Assembly: GCA_018881555.1 (NCBI GenBank)
Contig: JACAXG010000002.1
Span: 25,445,786-25,509,785 of the forward strand
Source of the DNA: Amblyornis subalaris
Taxonomy: Eukaryota; Chordata; Aves; Passeriformes; Ptilonorhynchidae
Length of the DNA stretch: 64,000 nucleotides
Direction: 5' to 3'
Shown here in pieces: positions 1 through 11,650 of the stretch. The translations under genes were made by a program, and so were the position numbers. How positions within the stretch are numbered: position 1 is the first letter of the stretch; each line of letters starts with the position of its first letter. The notes beneath the pieces were generated by a model. That model did not search any database and was not told the origin of the DNA. It saw only the letters and a program-made list of their open reading frames with translations.

Positions 1-198
1 TGAACTCTCCTCAAATTGGGCTGCAACTTCATAATATATATTGGTCAACTTAATATTTTATTACCAATCTCCAGTTTTGATTCAGGAACTGAATTGCACT
101 GTGAAAATATTTTTGCCTCCCAATGGGACAAGATGGTAGAGTGACAGAGATAGACCTGTAGTAAGTACTTTTACAAAGTCAGTCAGTGTTGTACTACT

Positions 199-400
199 TA
201 GAATCATAGACTCATTGAGGTTGGAAAAGATCTCCAAGTTTATCAAATCCAACCTTTGAACGAACACCACCATTCCCACTGAACCATATCACAAAGTGTC
301 ACATCTGCTTGATTTTTTAACACTTGATTTTTTAACTGCAGAGAAGTTGACTTCACCACTTCCTCGGGAAGCCTGTTCCAATGCTTACTATTACACTGTC
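199..400 (-). mobile_element. CR1 LINE 3' fragment, antisense
   Basis: Read on the minus strand this is the 3' part of an avian CR1 LINE. The plus strand begins with the inverted CR1 tail (gaatcataga, then attgaggttggaaaagatct), continues through the usual 'caaatccaacc' segment and ends near 'gaagcctgttccaatgc', the complement of the 'GGAACAGGCT' CR1 landmark. It is 5' truncated, as most CR1 copies are, and carries several indels, so it is a dead copy. The right edge is approximate. The assignment rests on remembered CR1 consensus, not a search. Confidence 0.85.
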
Positions 401-2821
401 CTAAACACCACCATCGTAAACATGAATTTGCAGTGATTTTGATGTTTTTTGCATTTTCTCCAGCAGTAAATTTAACACAGTAAAGAGAAATGCAATCTAT
501 CTGTCAGTTAAAGGAATGACATTCAGTGTGGACTTTAATTTTCAGAAAGCTCATGTGTCAAAGAACAAGAAATGGCCACTGATCTTTCAGAGTAAATAAG
601 CAGCACCATAAAAAAAGAAAAAGGATTCCTACAAAGAAAAGCCCATACAGAGTTTTTTGTCCTTATGCAGCTCACCAGGCAACTTTTACAGGATTTTTTT
701 TTGGTAGAGGTTTCTCTATTGGAAAAATTCAGGCAACTGTACTCTACCACAGGAACCAAGTTCAAGAAATAGCTATACAGAAAGATCCTCAAGGAATATT
801 TTTCATAATATCATCAGGCAGTCTTATATCGATTACATGGCTGTCTCAGCGGGGTATTATGTGCATTCAGAATAAAAGCATTCCCTGTAAGTGCAGGGAT
901 AATAATGACAGACATTTTTAAGGCAAACTGTTTACCAGAAACAGCCTATGAGAACAGCACATAATAGACAAAACTGTCCCTCAGGCAGTTGCTGTGGACT
1001 GAAAGAGACTCAGAGGTTTTGGGTGGGTTTTTTTTTGTACTATTCTGTTCCTTTACTACCCAAGATGAAACTGAGAGATCCAAGACCAAACTTGTAAATG
1101 TTGGACTTTCTGAGACCTCACAGGACATCTTGTCTTCCCATTTAATGAAAGATATCTTTGGCAAGCACTTTGTTTCAGATCGTCATAGTTATTACAGGAG
1201 TTATTTTGACCTATGGCCATGCTGTTACAGTTCAAGCTGTTTGCTCAGCTATTGGCTGCCAAAGTCTAGAAAAATGACAACTCTGAAGTGGTTGGTAGAC
1301 TCAGAAGCAGAGGAAGAGAGAAGAACCTTTTTTTTAAGTCTTGGTGTAAAAACATGAAGTGTTTGACATTCTGCCCTGGCATCTGTGTGGTGTCCATAGC
1401 TGTTAGTTTAATTTTGGCCATTTTGGTTCCATGAATATGAAAAAGAGGGAGGGAGGAGGGTAAGGAGGGAGAAGAGAGAAATACTCTAAGCAGAGCATCT
1501 TAAAGTAGTAGGAAAGCACCCCAGAAATGCCAGGAAGACCTGTTTCAAAAGGAACATATTCAAATCCACAGGATGATGCCCACTTACAGCAGTCAATACG
1601 GGGTCATGTCCTGAGCACACAGATACAGATTTTACTTCATGTGTGACCTACAAAATCTCAAANATGAACTAACTAACCCCAGCAACATATTGATGGAGGA
1701 AGAGAGGGTTTTATCTGTTGTTCGTGATTAGCTGCTTTGAGAATCTTCAGTAGTTTGGAGTTTAACTCTACAGCACTGAAACTGGTAGCAGTTTTGTCAT
1801 TGCCATTAGTAATAAGAGAGGGGGAGAATGATTATTCCATTATTCTGAACTTGGGCAAAGCACATGTTTCACAGGTACATTAAACACAATGGAAAGAGGA
1901 CAATATGAAAGCTGTAAATTATTGAGTGCTATATAAGTCTGCACAATTGGTTTTTATCAGAAGCACTTTCTGGAAACTCAGGCATTTGTGACCTACTACA
2001 TAAAGGCCTTCATTTAAAAGACATGAGGGTTGAGACACTAAAGATAAGGCATTCAAAGGAGGTCGTATAGTTTTGTCCTCTGTGTAAGTTGCTCTGGGAA
2101 AGTAAAACTCACTCAGTGTCATGAGCTGAGTCTTCATTTAAAAGTCAAAGACACGTCCCACATTTTCCTATGTTAGCCTTTTATATGTGTTATCATGATG
2201 TTCCTCATAAATGTTACTTATTAGTAGACAAGTTGCCTCCTGATATTTCCCAAAAGACGCCAGCATAACCAGTAGGAGCCCAGTAACCAAAAGACATCTG
2301 CTTTTTGCTAGAACCCCACATGTATATTTCTGCCTTATCACAAATTCACATTTGCCTGTAGAATAGAAAAGATGTGAACCTGAGTTTCAATGTTAGACTC
2401 AGGTTTCCTTCTGGACTCATTAAATTTGCACAAAGGAAACACTGATGTTCAGACTAGCAGGGTAGACAATTTTGCTTTAGCCACAAACATAATACAGTTA
2501 CTAAGATTTAAGGTAATGTTATTGAGAGATATTTAACACCAACTGATTTAAAATAGGGTATGAAGGGACTACTAGGCTTTCATGCAGTTTTAAAATGCAG
2601 TTCTTAGCCTTTTTCCTACTAAGAAACACAATGAAAATATAAATTATTCCCCCAGGGAGAGATATAAACAAAGAAATTGGAGTAGAGTATTAATTACAAT
2701 GGTAACATTAAAAGATAATTAGTGTTTATAAATCAAGGGTGAGGTTTCATGACTGGCTTAGCCCAGTCTATGAGCATACCTGTGCCAAAGCCATGGTCCC
2801 TCCATCACTACCTTCTGTTGA
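401..2821. other. Unique non-coding DNA, no gene seen
   Basis: AT-rich sequence with short T and A runs. It includes a G/T-rich patch near 1018-1036 and a purine-rich (GGGA/GGAG) patch near 1446-1475. An open frame at 989-1357 has no recognisable domain and is not supported as a gene. I see no repeat family or RNA gene. Confidence 0.5.
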
Positions 2822-3186
2822 GTCTGTTCAGCCTGGAGAAAGTTGTGTGGACACCTCATAGCAACTTTCCAGTATCTAAAGGGGGCCTACAGGGAAGGCA
2901 GAGAGGGACACTTCACTGGGAACTGTAATTACAGGGCAGGGAGTTATGGGTACAAATTGAAAGAGTGGAAATTTAGGTTAGAAATTAGGAAGAAATTTTC
3001 TACTGTGTGAGTGGTGATGCACTGGAACAGGTTGCCCAGTGAGGTTATGGATGTCCCAACCCTGGCAATGTTCAAGGCCAGATGGAGCAACCTGGTCTAG
3101 CAACCCGGCCCATGGCAGGGAGGGGTTGGGACTAGATGGGTCTTTAAGGTCCATTCTAACCCCTTAATATTTCATGATTCTATGAA
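2822..3186 (+). mobile_element. CR1 LINE 3' end, sense
   Basis: A CR1 LINE remnant. It starts at 'gtctgttcagcctggagaa' and contains the landmarks 'cactggaacaggttgccca' and 'gttgggactagatgggtctt'. It finishes with the degenerate terminal octamers (catgattctatgaa). The copy is 5' truncated and diverged, and it keeps only the region around the end of the reverse transcriptase ORF and the 3' UTR. It cannot move by itself. Confidence 0.9.
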
Positions 3187-3799
3187 ATCCTATTCGGGCT
3201 GCCAATCTTCTCCATGTATAATGTGCTTATATTTCATGTCTTTCAGAACACCAAGATCATAAAGTCCAAAACATTGTGCTCGGCTTCCAAAGGAGAATTG
3301 TGGGTTTGTGTGGTCTTTTTGGTGCTTTTCTGGGGGGGGCTGGGTTTTTTTAGTTGGGTGGTTGTTTTTGTGGTTTTGATTTAGGTCCTTTTTTTTTTTT
3401 TTTTAAAAAGCCTGTTAAAAAGAAGCTACAAGATGATGCTAAGATTGTGATGGGGATAATAATGCAGAACTCGGTGCTGAAATCTGGCTATTGGTTCCTC
3501 ATTTGTCATCTATTAGGTAAGCCTTGAAAAAGGTTAAAGGGAAGATGATGTGATTAAATAGCAAAATTTGGCATTTTATTATAGACACAAGATATTCTTC
3601 CAAAAAGATGTTGTATCCAGGCAAAGAACATATAGTGTAATATGCATTCTAGCAAATCAAATATAAAGACATAAGTAAGCCAAAAGAGAACATGAAGCAA
3701 ATGCTGAAGGACTTAAAACCAGGACTAAATTATTCTAGCCTGTGAGGAAGGAGTAAAATGCCCTCTAGACAATCCAGAAGTTAAATGCCATATCTCTGT
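3187..3799. other. Unique DNA with G- and T-rich tracts
   Basis: No gene is seen. The segment 3300-3405 is strongly strand-biased: it holds a run of eight or more G near 3331-3340, repeated G/T words, and a T tract of about 16 at 3389-3404. The rest is AT-rich and featureless. Confidence 0.4.
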
Positions 3800-4170
3800 G
3801 TGATGTACTGGTCTCCTTCTTTTGAAAAGGATATATGAATACTGTAAAAGTGCAATAAAGATGAGAATAACATGGAACATCTCCATGAGGAACAACTGGG
3901 TAGTAGTAGTAGTCTTCAGGCTGAAAAAGAGAAAACTTGAGTGAAATATAATAGATGTATACAAAATCATGAGTGGTCTGAAGAAGAATTTAACTTTTTA
4001 TTGTCTCTTCCAATATGAGGCAGGAACCTTACAAAGGCTGTAATATCCAGGGTTGGAGTAAACAAAGGGGATGGTTCTTCATGGGACAAAGATCTACAGC
4101 TGTTCTTGTCCAAGGAAAGACAGACTGAAGGAGTAATAGGAGCAAGGATCCATTGAAGGTTGTTAAACAG
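3800..4170 (+). mobile_element. Old CR1-like LINE fragment, sense
   Basis: A heavily diverged match to the older CR1 family. Visible landmarks in order are 'actggtctcc' near 3808, 'gaggaacaactgg' near 3887, 'cttcaggctgaaaaagaga', and 'tacaaaatcatgagtggtct'. A degraded tail follows, near 'gcaaggatcc' and 'gttgttaaacag'. The last clear word is a hallmark of the segment just downstream of the CR1 reverse transcriptase domain. The edges are approximate. It is much older than the copies at 2822 and 49696. Confidence 0.65.
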
Positions 4171-7100
4171 ACAAACTGCATCAGGACCCCAAAATTTCTA
4201 CTCACTCAAAAAAAAACCTGGACATGGCGGAGGACTTATAGAGGGAAGAATCATACCTTCTTGTCCTGTCCTTATTTACCCCTAATCATCCATTTATGGA
4301 CATTTATGGAGAAAGAAGACCAATTAAAAGGGACATTTGCTCTCAACTAGTACAGACATTCCTGTGGCCACTTCTGCATCGCATGCTAATAAAGTCAAAT
4401 GAAGGTGGTACAGATAGAAAAGAAATTTTTATACAATTAAACTAAAGTTGTATAAAGTGAAGCCCTCTTCTTGGATATGTAAGATGGAGAGATTTGCTTA
4501 TCTTTTTTTCTTGTGATTCTTTCTTGAAAAATGAGTTGACCCTTCTTCCATTTTCAAGCAGTTTACAGGGTCACAGGGTCCTGGACAAATACTAGTCCCC
4601 AGTTCTTCCTAAGTACTTTCCTCATGTTTTCTTGTCAGGCTTTTGGAGGGACTGGGGTGGGGGAGTGGGTGTGTTGCATTGTTTTTGTATTTCTCAGGAG
4701 AGCAATTTTCTGTTTCCAAATTTTCCATTTCCAATTGACAAATGATATTTCATCCAGTATCATTTTTAACACATAAGCCAGTCTAGTGCTGTTGGTTTCT
4801 TAGCAGTCAAGCCCTAAAGATTCTAGCAGCATAGTTCAAGAGGTGTACTTACTTGTTTAACTGTGTTCTTCCCCTGCATGAGGTGGAGGGTTTGAGTGTG
4901 TGCACACGTGGCTGCACAGCCCTGCAGGAGAATATAAANTCCACTCTTGCAGAGCAGCTGGTTAATGCAGAATCATATGTACAAAATGTCAAGGTTCTAG
5001 ACTGTGAGATAGAGATAGCTCTCTGCCATGATATATTTTTAAAATAATTTATACTAAATATTCTGTATATTAAAGACATTTTTTTCACGAGTTGTCTCAA
5101 CAGAAAATACCAGCTACCCAAACAGTGTCAGAGCCAGGATATGTTTTTTAGGCAAGATTTATCAACAACTCATAAAATCTAATTCCTAACTCTGATGAAC
5201 TATACCATGGAAAAGCACCAATTAGTTAACCTTGCACACATGTGCAGGCAGATGACTGCTGATGTACTTTAGGGAAGACAGCGGGTACGTCATAAAGAAT
5301 ACGATGACTATAGTGGCAAACAAATGAAAAGGGCTTTTTAAACCATTGACAAGAATTCTCTCTTCACATAGTGGTTCAGGTGCTTTTCTTTCCTTTGCTC
5401 TTGTGTGTGTGCATGTGTGCATATTTCGTCAGTGCTGGAGGAATTATTTCTGAAAACAGAAGACTGTAAGTCCTCAATAAAGGAGTATATATTCTCCAGG
5501 AAAAAGGAAAAATGTGTGAACCATAAGTGAGGATGCCCTGCCTTTCCTTCTCTAGCCCTAAACCCCTCCACCTTGCTAAGAATGTCAGAGTTTTGCCACG
5601 GAGGCAGTGACAGTATAAACAAGAAGTCAGTAAAAGCCTATACATGCAGTTGACATCAGCAAGAGGTATCATGCTCAAAGTATGTGCAAATAATGTGCAT
5701 AAGATTGTACAGACATCTGGTAGAGAGAAAATTTTTACTTACAACCAATACTGAGGCTTCACTAAGATTGCTGTCTTCAGAGCTATAAAAAAGAACTCAT
5801 ATGGTTATGCCGAGCATGTGGTTGCTCAAGGAAGATGTTTCTCAAAGACTGTCAGGAAAGGGAAAACACAACCAGGACTGCTTTCGTATTTCCATGTTTA
5901 GTGGTTTACAACAGTGGAATTCAGGGCCTGCAATCTATTATAATGGGAGGGAGTATGTAAGTCATGGCATCATCTGGTTTAAAGGCCCATAGCTGTTGTT
6001 CTTTTCCATCTAGGATCAGACGAAGCGGCATGAGGCTCCACATAATTAAGAGCAACTATCCCACAGCGGCAAGGAAAGCAGAAAAGATTTCATTGGGAAG
6101 GAGGACTAACTACAGTACTTTAAAGACATGATTGTAAACAGAAGAAGCAAACCAGAGAACGTTTAACAGGAAAATAGCACCCTGACCCTCCCTGGATTAA
6201 ACACTATCAATCAAGTTTAAATTTAGCTCCTACATGGTCCCACATGAAAAGAAGGCAGTAGGGGCAAGGAAAGCTTAACGCCTGAGAATATTTGTATTGC
6301 ATGGCAAGGAAAACAAGCCTAAAGTCAACAAAGGGCAGCCTGTAAAAACAAATAGTCCTCATGAGAACTGCACTGCCACCCGAAAGCTCATTAGCAGCCA
6401 GAAACAGAAGAACTGTCTCTCTGCTCTTTCTTTGCTGACTGCCCCCAGCCCAGCGCTACCGCAGTGCTTTTGACTCAGCTGCTGCCTCCCTCCTGGTCTA
6501 ATCCCTGAGCACTTGCCAGCACCCACACAATGCATGCCCTCAGCATGAAGAGTGTTTCCCCAGGGTGGGCTGGGCTGGTCTATGGTGGGAGGCAGGAGTG
6601 GGAACAGAGCAGGAAACATCTGAGGTTTTTTTCAAATAATGGTAATGTATTCATACACATATAGTAATTGTCTTTATCTGTTCTAAGATAAACCAGCAGA
6701 GGGAAATTTTGGGTGTAAAATGATGAGAATAAACACTGCCATGCCCACCAGCAAGCACATGGGATTTCAGAAATCATGTGAATTCCAAACCCGATGTCCC
6801 ATCTGTCATCGCCTATTCATTGCTGGTGGAGTCACAGCTGTAGGGCAATGAGACGCTCCATTTCCTCCTGGTGCATGGGAAAACACGACCATGCATTTGG
6901 ACAGAGCTGAGATATCTGGTGATCAGTAAGGAACAACAAACACATTTTTTAGGCTTGGGAGCCAAGATGTAATTTTCANAAACTTGTATTTAGGTACCTG
7001 AAAAGGAGCAGTTGGATAATGTCAGAGCCCATTTATACAGCACTCTGAGGTATTTATACCCGTAGGTTTTACACTGGTCACAAGATTCCATTCTGTAGAT

Positions 7101-9839
7101 CAAGATAATCTTAACATGTGGCAGAGTTTAAGGTCTCCAAGGAGATAAAGTTCTATCTGCAAGAGTTACAAAAGCTATTCAGCATTGGGGGTTTATTTGC
7201 AAATGCCATTTTTTCCCTTTTTCTTCTCTGTTCAGACCACTAAACTACAGATAAATGGATGGAAAGGACAAAAACTTCTGGGAAGTTCCTCAGATGTAGC
7301 AAGTTGAAAGGTAACATCTGTTCTGCACAAAAATCTGAATACTTTTCTGCATCACTTTAGCACCTTTCAGATTCCCCATCCTATTGCACTGTTTGACTCT
7401 TTCCCTCTTCCAAACCTGCTGATGAACATCAAACAGCCAACATCTGGGCAGCACCCTGGTGCCCTGACTACTGGTAAATATATATGACCGCACACGGTCT
7501 GTTTATGAGCTCTATGGGTTTGTCTGTATTACTGGAAACTGAGATTAGTAGGTGCATTGCCTACATCAAATGCACCTAGACATATTACATCAAATTGACC
7601 TAGTCAATTCCCCCAAGATGGAGCTCACTAGGCTGTGTATAACATGGAATATGTGGCAGAGCTAAACCCTGTGTAGTAGGGTAAATGCTGGTTCAGACAC
7701 GTCCCTTGTAAAATCACTGGCAAAGTTCCAGTCAATTCAGCAGAGAAATCCTTGCTCCAAGGCTGACTCTCCATTTCCTTACATGTTACCTGTTCTCTCA
7801 GGTTGTCATGGGAAGATGAAGCTCAAGACTAAAAATCCTGCATTTAAAGCACCTGTATTTTTATAACACTCTAATATACAACTTTGAGTTGTATATTTTC
7901 TGATGTCTGTATCATTTTTTGTCCAATTGCATGTATGCAAAGTAGAAAGGATATCTATCAAAGTAGAGGACCCATCCACCATATACACAAATTTATAAAT
8001 AAACTTAAACACTTAGCATAAGAAAAAGCAGCTAAGAGTAGAATCTAACCTTTTGGAAAACACATTTAAAGGGAAATAGTAACAACATACATCAGTCTTC
8101 TATATGCAGTTTTCATTTTACAAAAGACATGACCTACAACAGCATAATTACAGTTATGCAGGTGAGTATCTAGCATTTCTGACAATAAATAAGAATGTTT
8201 GAATTTCAAGAATTTTCAATTATACATATAAATCTATGACTTCAGGTCTTTGATTTCGCAAATCTCTAACCTCAAACTGGATTTTCCTAAGAGTAACTTT
8301 TTCCCTATAGATTCTGCAGTTAAACAAGTGTCATCCTGACTGCTTTCATGTTCTTTTGGGTTTTTGGTATTGCCCTCATTTGCAAAGGGAACTGTAGCAG
8401 AATTGCATTTTCTTTTGAAATGGGGAAATTAAAAAACAGGGACAGTTATCTATTGTGCTTACATTGAGATGACTTTTAACACATAAGAAAGAAAAATCTA
8501 AATCTACAGTGTTAATTAATTTGTTCATAAAAAAACTTGTCTCACAATATGTGCATACTCTTGGATCAAGTTTAGAACAACACTTCTGTAAAAATGAATT
8601 TGAGACTCTTCCCCTATAAAATGTTCAGATAATAAATATAAAATATGAAACTAGCAGGGAAGAAAGGTTGAAGGTTCCCTATGTTGCTGTGAAGAATGTG
8701 GGAAAATCACAGACACTATTAGACCAACCTATTATTTTCCAGAGGTATTTAAAATCAAGTTCCCTTTGAATCCCATGAGAAACACCCTTGTCCTCATATG
8801 TGAAATGGAAAGAATGCTGGCAAAAATCTTCAAAAAGTCACACAAGTGTTAAAATGTCCATAGGTAAAAAATCAGGTGGGTGTATACCCTCCTTTCCAGC
8901 CCTACGGCATGACAGGTATTTACCTTCAGAAAAGTGCTCTTCTGACTTGGCAAATGCAATCATGAGGAGGAAAGAAAAACATTCCAACTACAGGTTGAGT
9001 TTACTTCAGTTTCCACATGTGTTCATCCTTGATTGCTCAACAGAGGCTGTGAGCAAGCATGCTGGCTCATCTCAATGCTGGTGGCAAACAAAGTGACAAA
9101 TGCAGAAAAGCATCTCCAGTTTTTCACAGCTGTAACCAAGCTCTGACTGTCCCGGTTTGGTAGCAGACATTGTAAGATATGGTGTGGAGCTGCAGAAAGC
9201 AACCCCCATGTCTCTGGTTGCATGGTATTGTGAGGTGCCCCCAAGGCAACTTTATTTGCCTCTTTGCTTGAAGAGCTGAATGGGAATGGAAAAGAAAAAA
9301 GGGCAGAAATGGCAGAAAACTCATAGCAGGCATTCAGAATCTCACACAGTTTTACTGATGTTAACCAGCCTTCAGACAGAAGTGTTTGAAGATCTGTTTG
9401 GGTGGAGGTACACCTCCATGGGGTGCCAGAGACCAGCTGCAGGAGCTGAGCTGGTGGGTCCTGACCTCCCTCTCCATCCTTCTCCCAAGGGTCTGACTGA
9501 GGCTGTCTGACTGTCCTCAGGAGATGGGTGGCTTTGGGAGCGTTTCTTATATTAAACCCTTGTCACAGGTCAGTTACTTCCCCCGGTTCTACTTCCTCTA
9601 AAAATACCCATGTCTTGTGGCTTCTGTAGTCACATAACTTCATGTCTCCCTTACTCCTTCCCTAGGGGAATGAAGAATGTTGAGCTGCTGGCAGCAAAAC
9701 TGTATTTAAAGACATTTTTATTTTCTGAATCATATTCAGCGTGATGCTTGTTTTAATTATATTTTATGCCGAGTGCTGTAAGATGTATGCATGAAAGCCT
9801 GTCCATAAATAAACATGTCTTTAAAAGTCCTTATTTATT
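4171..9839. other. Unique non-coding DNA, no gene seen
   Basis: AT-rich sequence without recognisable repeats or genes. A cluster of overlapping minus-strand open frames around 5338-5678 lacks any domain. At 4898-4917 there is an alternating purine/pyrimidine stretch (gtgtgtgcacacgtg). Several AATAAA words near 9800-9815 are expected by chance in DNA of this composition and do not define a transcript end. Confidence 0.5.
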
Positions 9840-11650
9840 TTCCTTGAGTCGATTCCCGCTCCTTTCCTGAGGTGCACAAAAGCCGGGATATATGGTCTCC
9901 AAAGCCCAGCCACAAAACCCAGACACCACACAATGCCAAACAGCCTCTTTGCCTCACTGCTGTGAGGGCCATGGCACTGGGGGACGCCTACCTCATTGAT
10001 GGCCACTCCAGGGCCCCAAAACAGCCAGGATCGCCTAGGGGAATCAGCTACTGTGCCTTCTGGAGGGGTAGACACTCTCCAAAAGCCTCTCTTAGGGCAG
10101 TTGTGGGGCGAAAGACAAAAGTCTAGCCAGGGAAACACGTTGTGAGCACCCTGCAGGTGACCATGACCTGTTCCTGTGTGGCAGGCAGGGCTCAGCCCTG
10201 AGCACAGGTCCTGGCAGAGGTGCTGTGACCTGATTGTGCCCCTTCCCGGGGCTCAGACCCCCTTGGGGCACCTGTGGGATGAAGGAACATCACCTGCCAC
10301 TAGGCCAGGGCGAGGGCAGGGGGCAAAGGGTTGGCTCGGCAGCAGGGGATCAAACAGCGATGGCAGGCGTGGGCCTGCCCATCAAAGGACCCCTTTGAGG
10401 CCAATAAAAAAGGGATTCATGTTCTTTTCCTGGCTGGATCCTGTGGACGAGGCAAGGCTGAGAACAGGCCTGTGAACAGCGTGGGTTGGAGGGCGGCCAG
10501 GGGAGGCTGTCCCGCCAGCTTTCACAGGACCTCTCGCTGCCACTGGTCACCCGCACGCGGCCTCAAGCGCAGCTCCTGCTGCCCGGCCATGGCAGCCCTC
10601 CCCTGCCCCGCACCCCAGCGCTGCTGGCAGGGCCACCCCTTGCTCAACTATGCCAAACCAGCTGTCTCCTGACGGGAGAAAATAATCCGGGATCAAGGGC
10701 AGGAAACTGGATCCGCACATGCGGGCGAGATGAGAAACTCCTGTTTTGTGGCAAACCCCCTCCATCGATATGCTCCACCTCCCTCTCCCACCTCCAAGCA
10801 ATGAGAAATGAAAATAAAAGGAAAGGAATAAAAGCAGGTACACCTTGCTTTTTCTTTTTTTTTACCCTCGTGTGGCAAAAAAGAAGAAGAGAAAACAAAG
10901 CATCTAGCTGCATTTTTTTCTGGTATCAGCATGCTCTCCTGCTCCTGTTCCCATGACAGCTCCTGTGCCCTCACCACAGACACACAGGGCTGTCCAAATA
11001 CCTAGGGTTTTATGGAGAGGTGTGCCATGCAGAAAGCCACTGGCGAAGGCCAGGGGTAGGGTGGCAGCCCCTTATGGCTGCAAGCCCCAGCAACTGTCTG
11101 CCTCTTGCTCCTGCCCCTCACACATCTGGGTTTCAACACCCCCGTGATCCCTCACACTGCTGCTGCAGCCCGCGCTGCCTGGAAATGTTTTGAGTGACTG
11201 AATGCGTTGCTCAGAAGAAGAAAATGGCCTTTGATATGTTTCTCGAAAAGAGGTAATTAAAGAAAAGCAGCCCACAAGCCTTCTGAACTGGCTGTCCAGC
11301 TGGAAAGCAGCTCCCAGTCAGCCCCGCAGAGCGCGGTGGCCGACTGCCGGGAATGAGTGGAACCATCTGGTTCTGCTGCCCTCCGTCCCCATTGCCCTCA
11401 GGGGGTGTTTGACAGGGATGTGTTTGCCACACCAGCACCATTGCCTTAGCAACACAGCCAAAGTGTTTGTCAACATGAGAGCAACATGAATGATGGCGCC
11501 TTGTCCGAAGAGGTCTGGGTTGCATGTGTGGTTCTTCTTCACAAAAGCCAGTTTCACCACTCGCCTCACATCCTGACCGGCAAACAGGGAGCTGGGAGGG
11601 AAACTTTCCTGGGAGTCAAAAGCATATTTTTCTTCTAATGGTGTAGGAAG
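9840..11650. promoter_or_regulatory. GC-rich block, candidate regulatory DNA
   Basis: Base composition rises sharply relative to the AT-rich flanks. CpG dinucleotides are clustered most densely around 10545-10740, roughly 14 in 200 bases. Open frames occur here in several overlapping frames on both strands, which is what stop-poor GC-rich DNA gives and does not indicate coding. The 3' part (about 11200-11650) holds short motifs typical of vertebrate enhancers: TGACAGGG at 11410-11417 (MEIS/TGIF-like) and an X-box-like palindrome at 11440-11453. The regulatory role is inference. It could equally be a GC-rich intergenic patch. Confidence 0.25.
11440..11453. promoter_or_regulatory. RFX X-box-like palindrome
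   Basis: The sequence attgccttagcaac matches the RFX X-box arrangement of two half-sites with a 2-base spacer (GTTGCC-NN-GGCAAC). There is one mismatch in each half. RFX proteins bind such sites in ciliary and MHC class II promoters. A single motif of this quality will also occur by chance. Confidence 0.25.

Noticed and set aside
9795..9830. 3' end of a gene (AATAAA words)
   Set aside because: The signal is too common in AT-rich DNA, and no upstream coding sequence supports it.
10331..10983. Several overlapping frames on both strands as genes
   Set aside because: Overlapping frames on both strands in a GC-rich block are expected by chance. None has a domain or a good start context.
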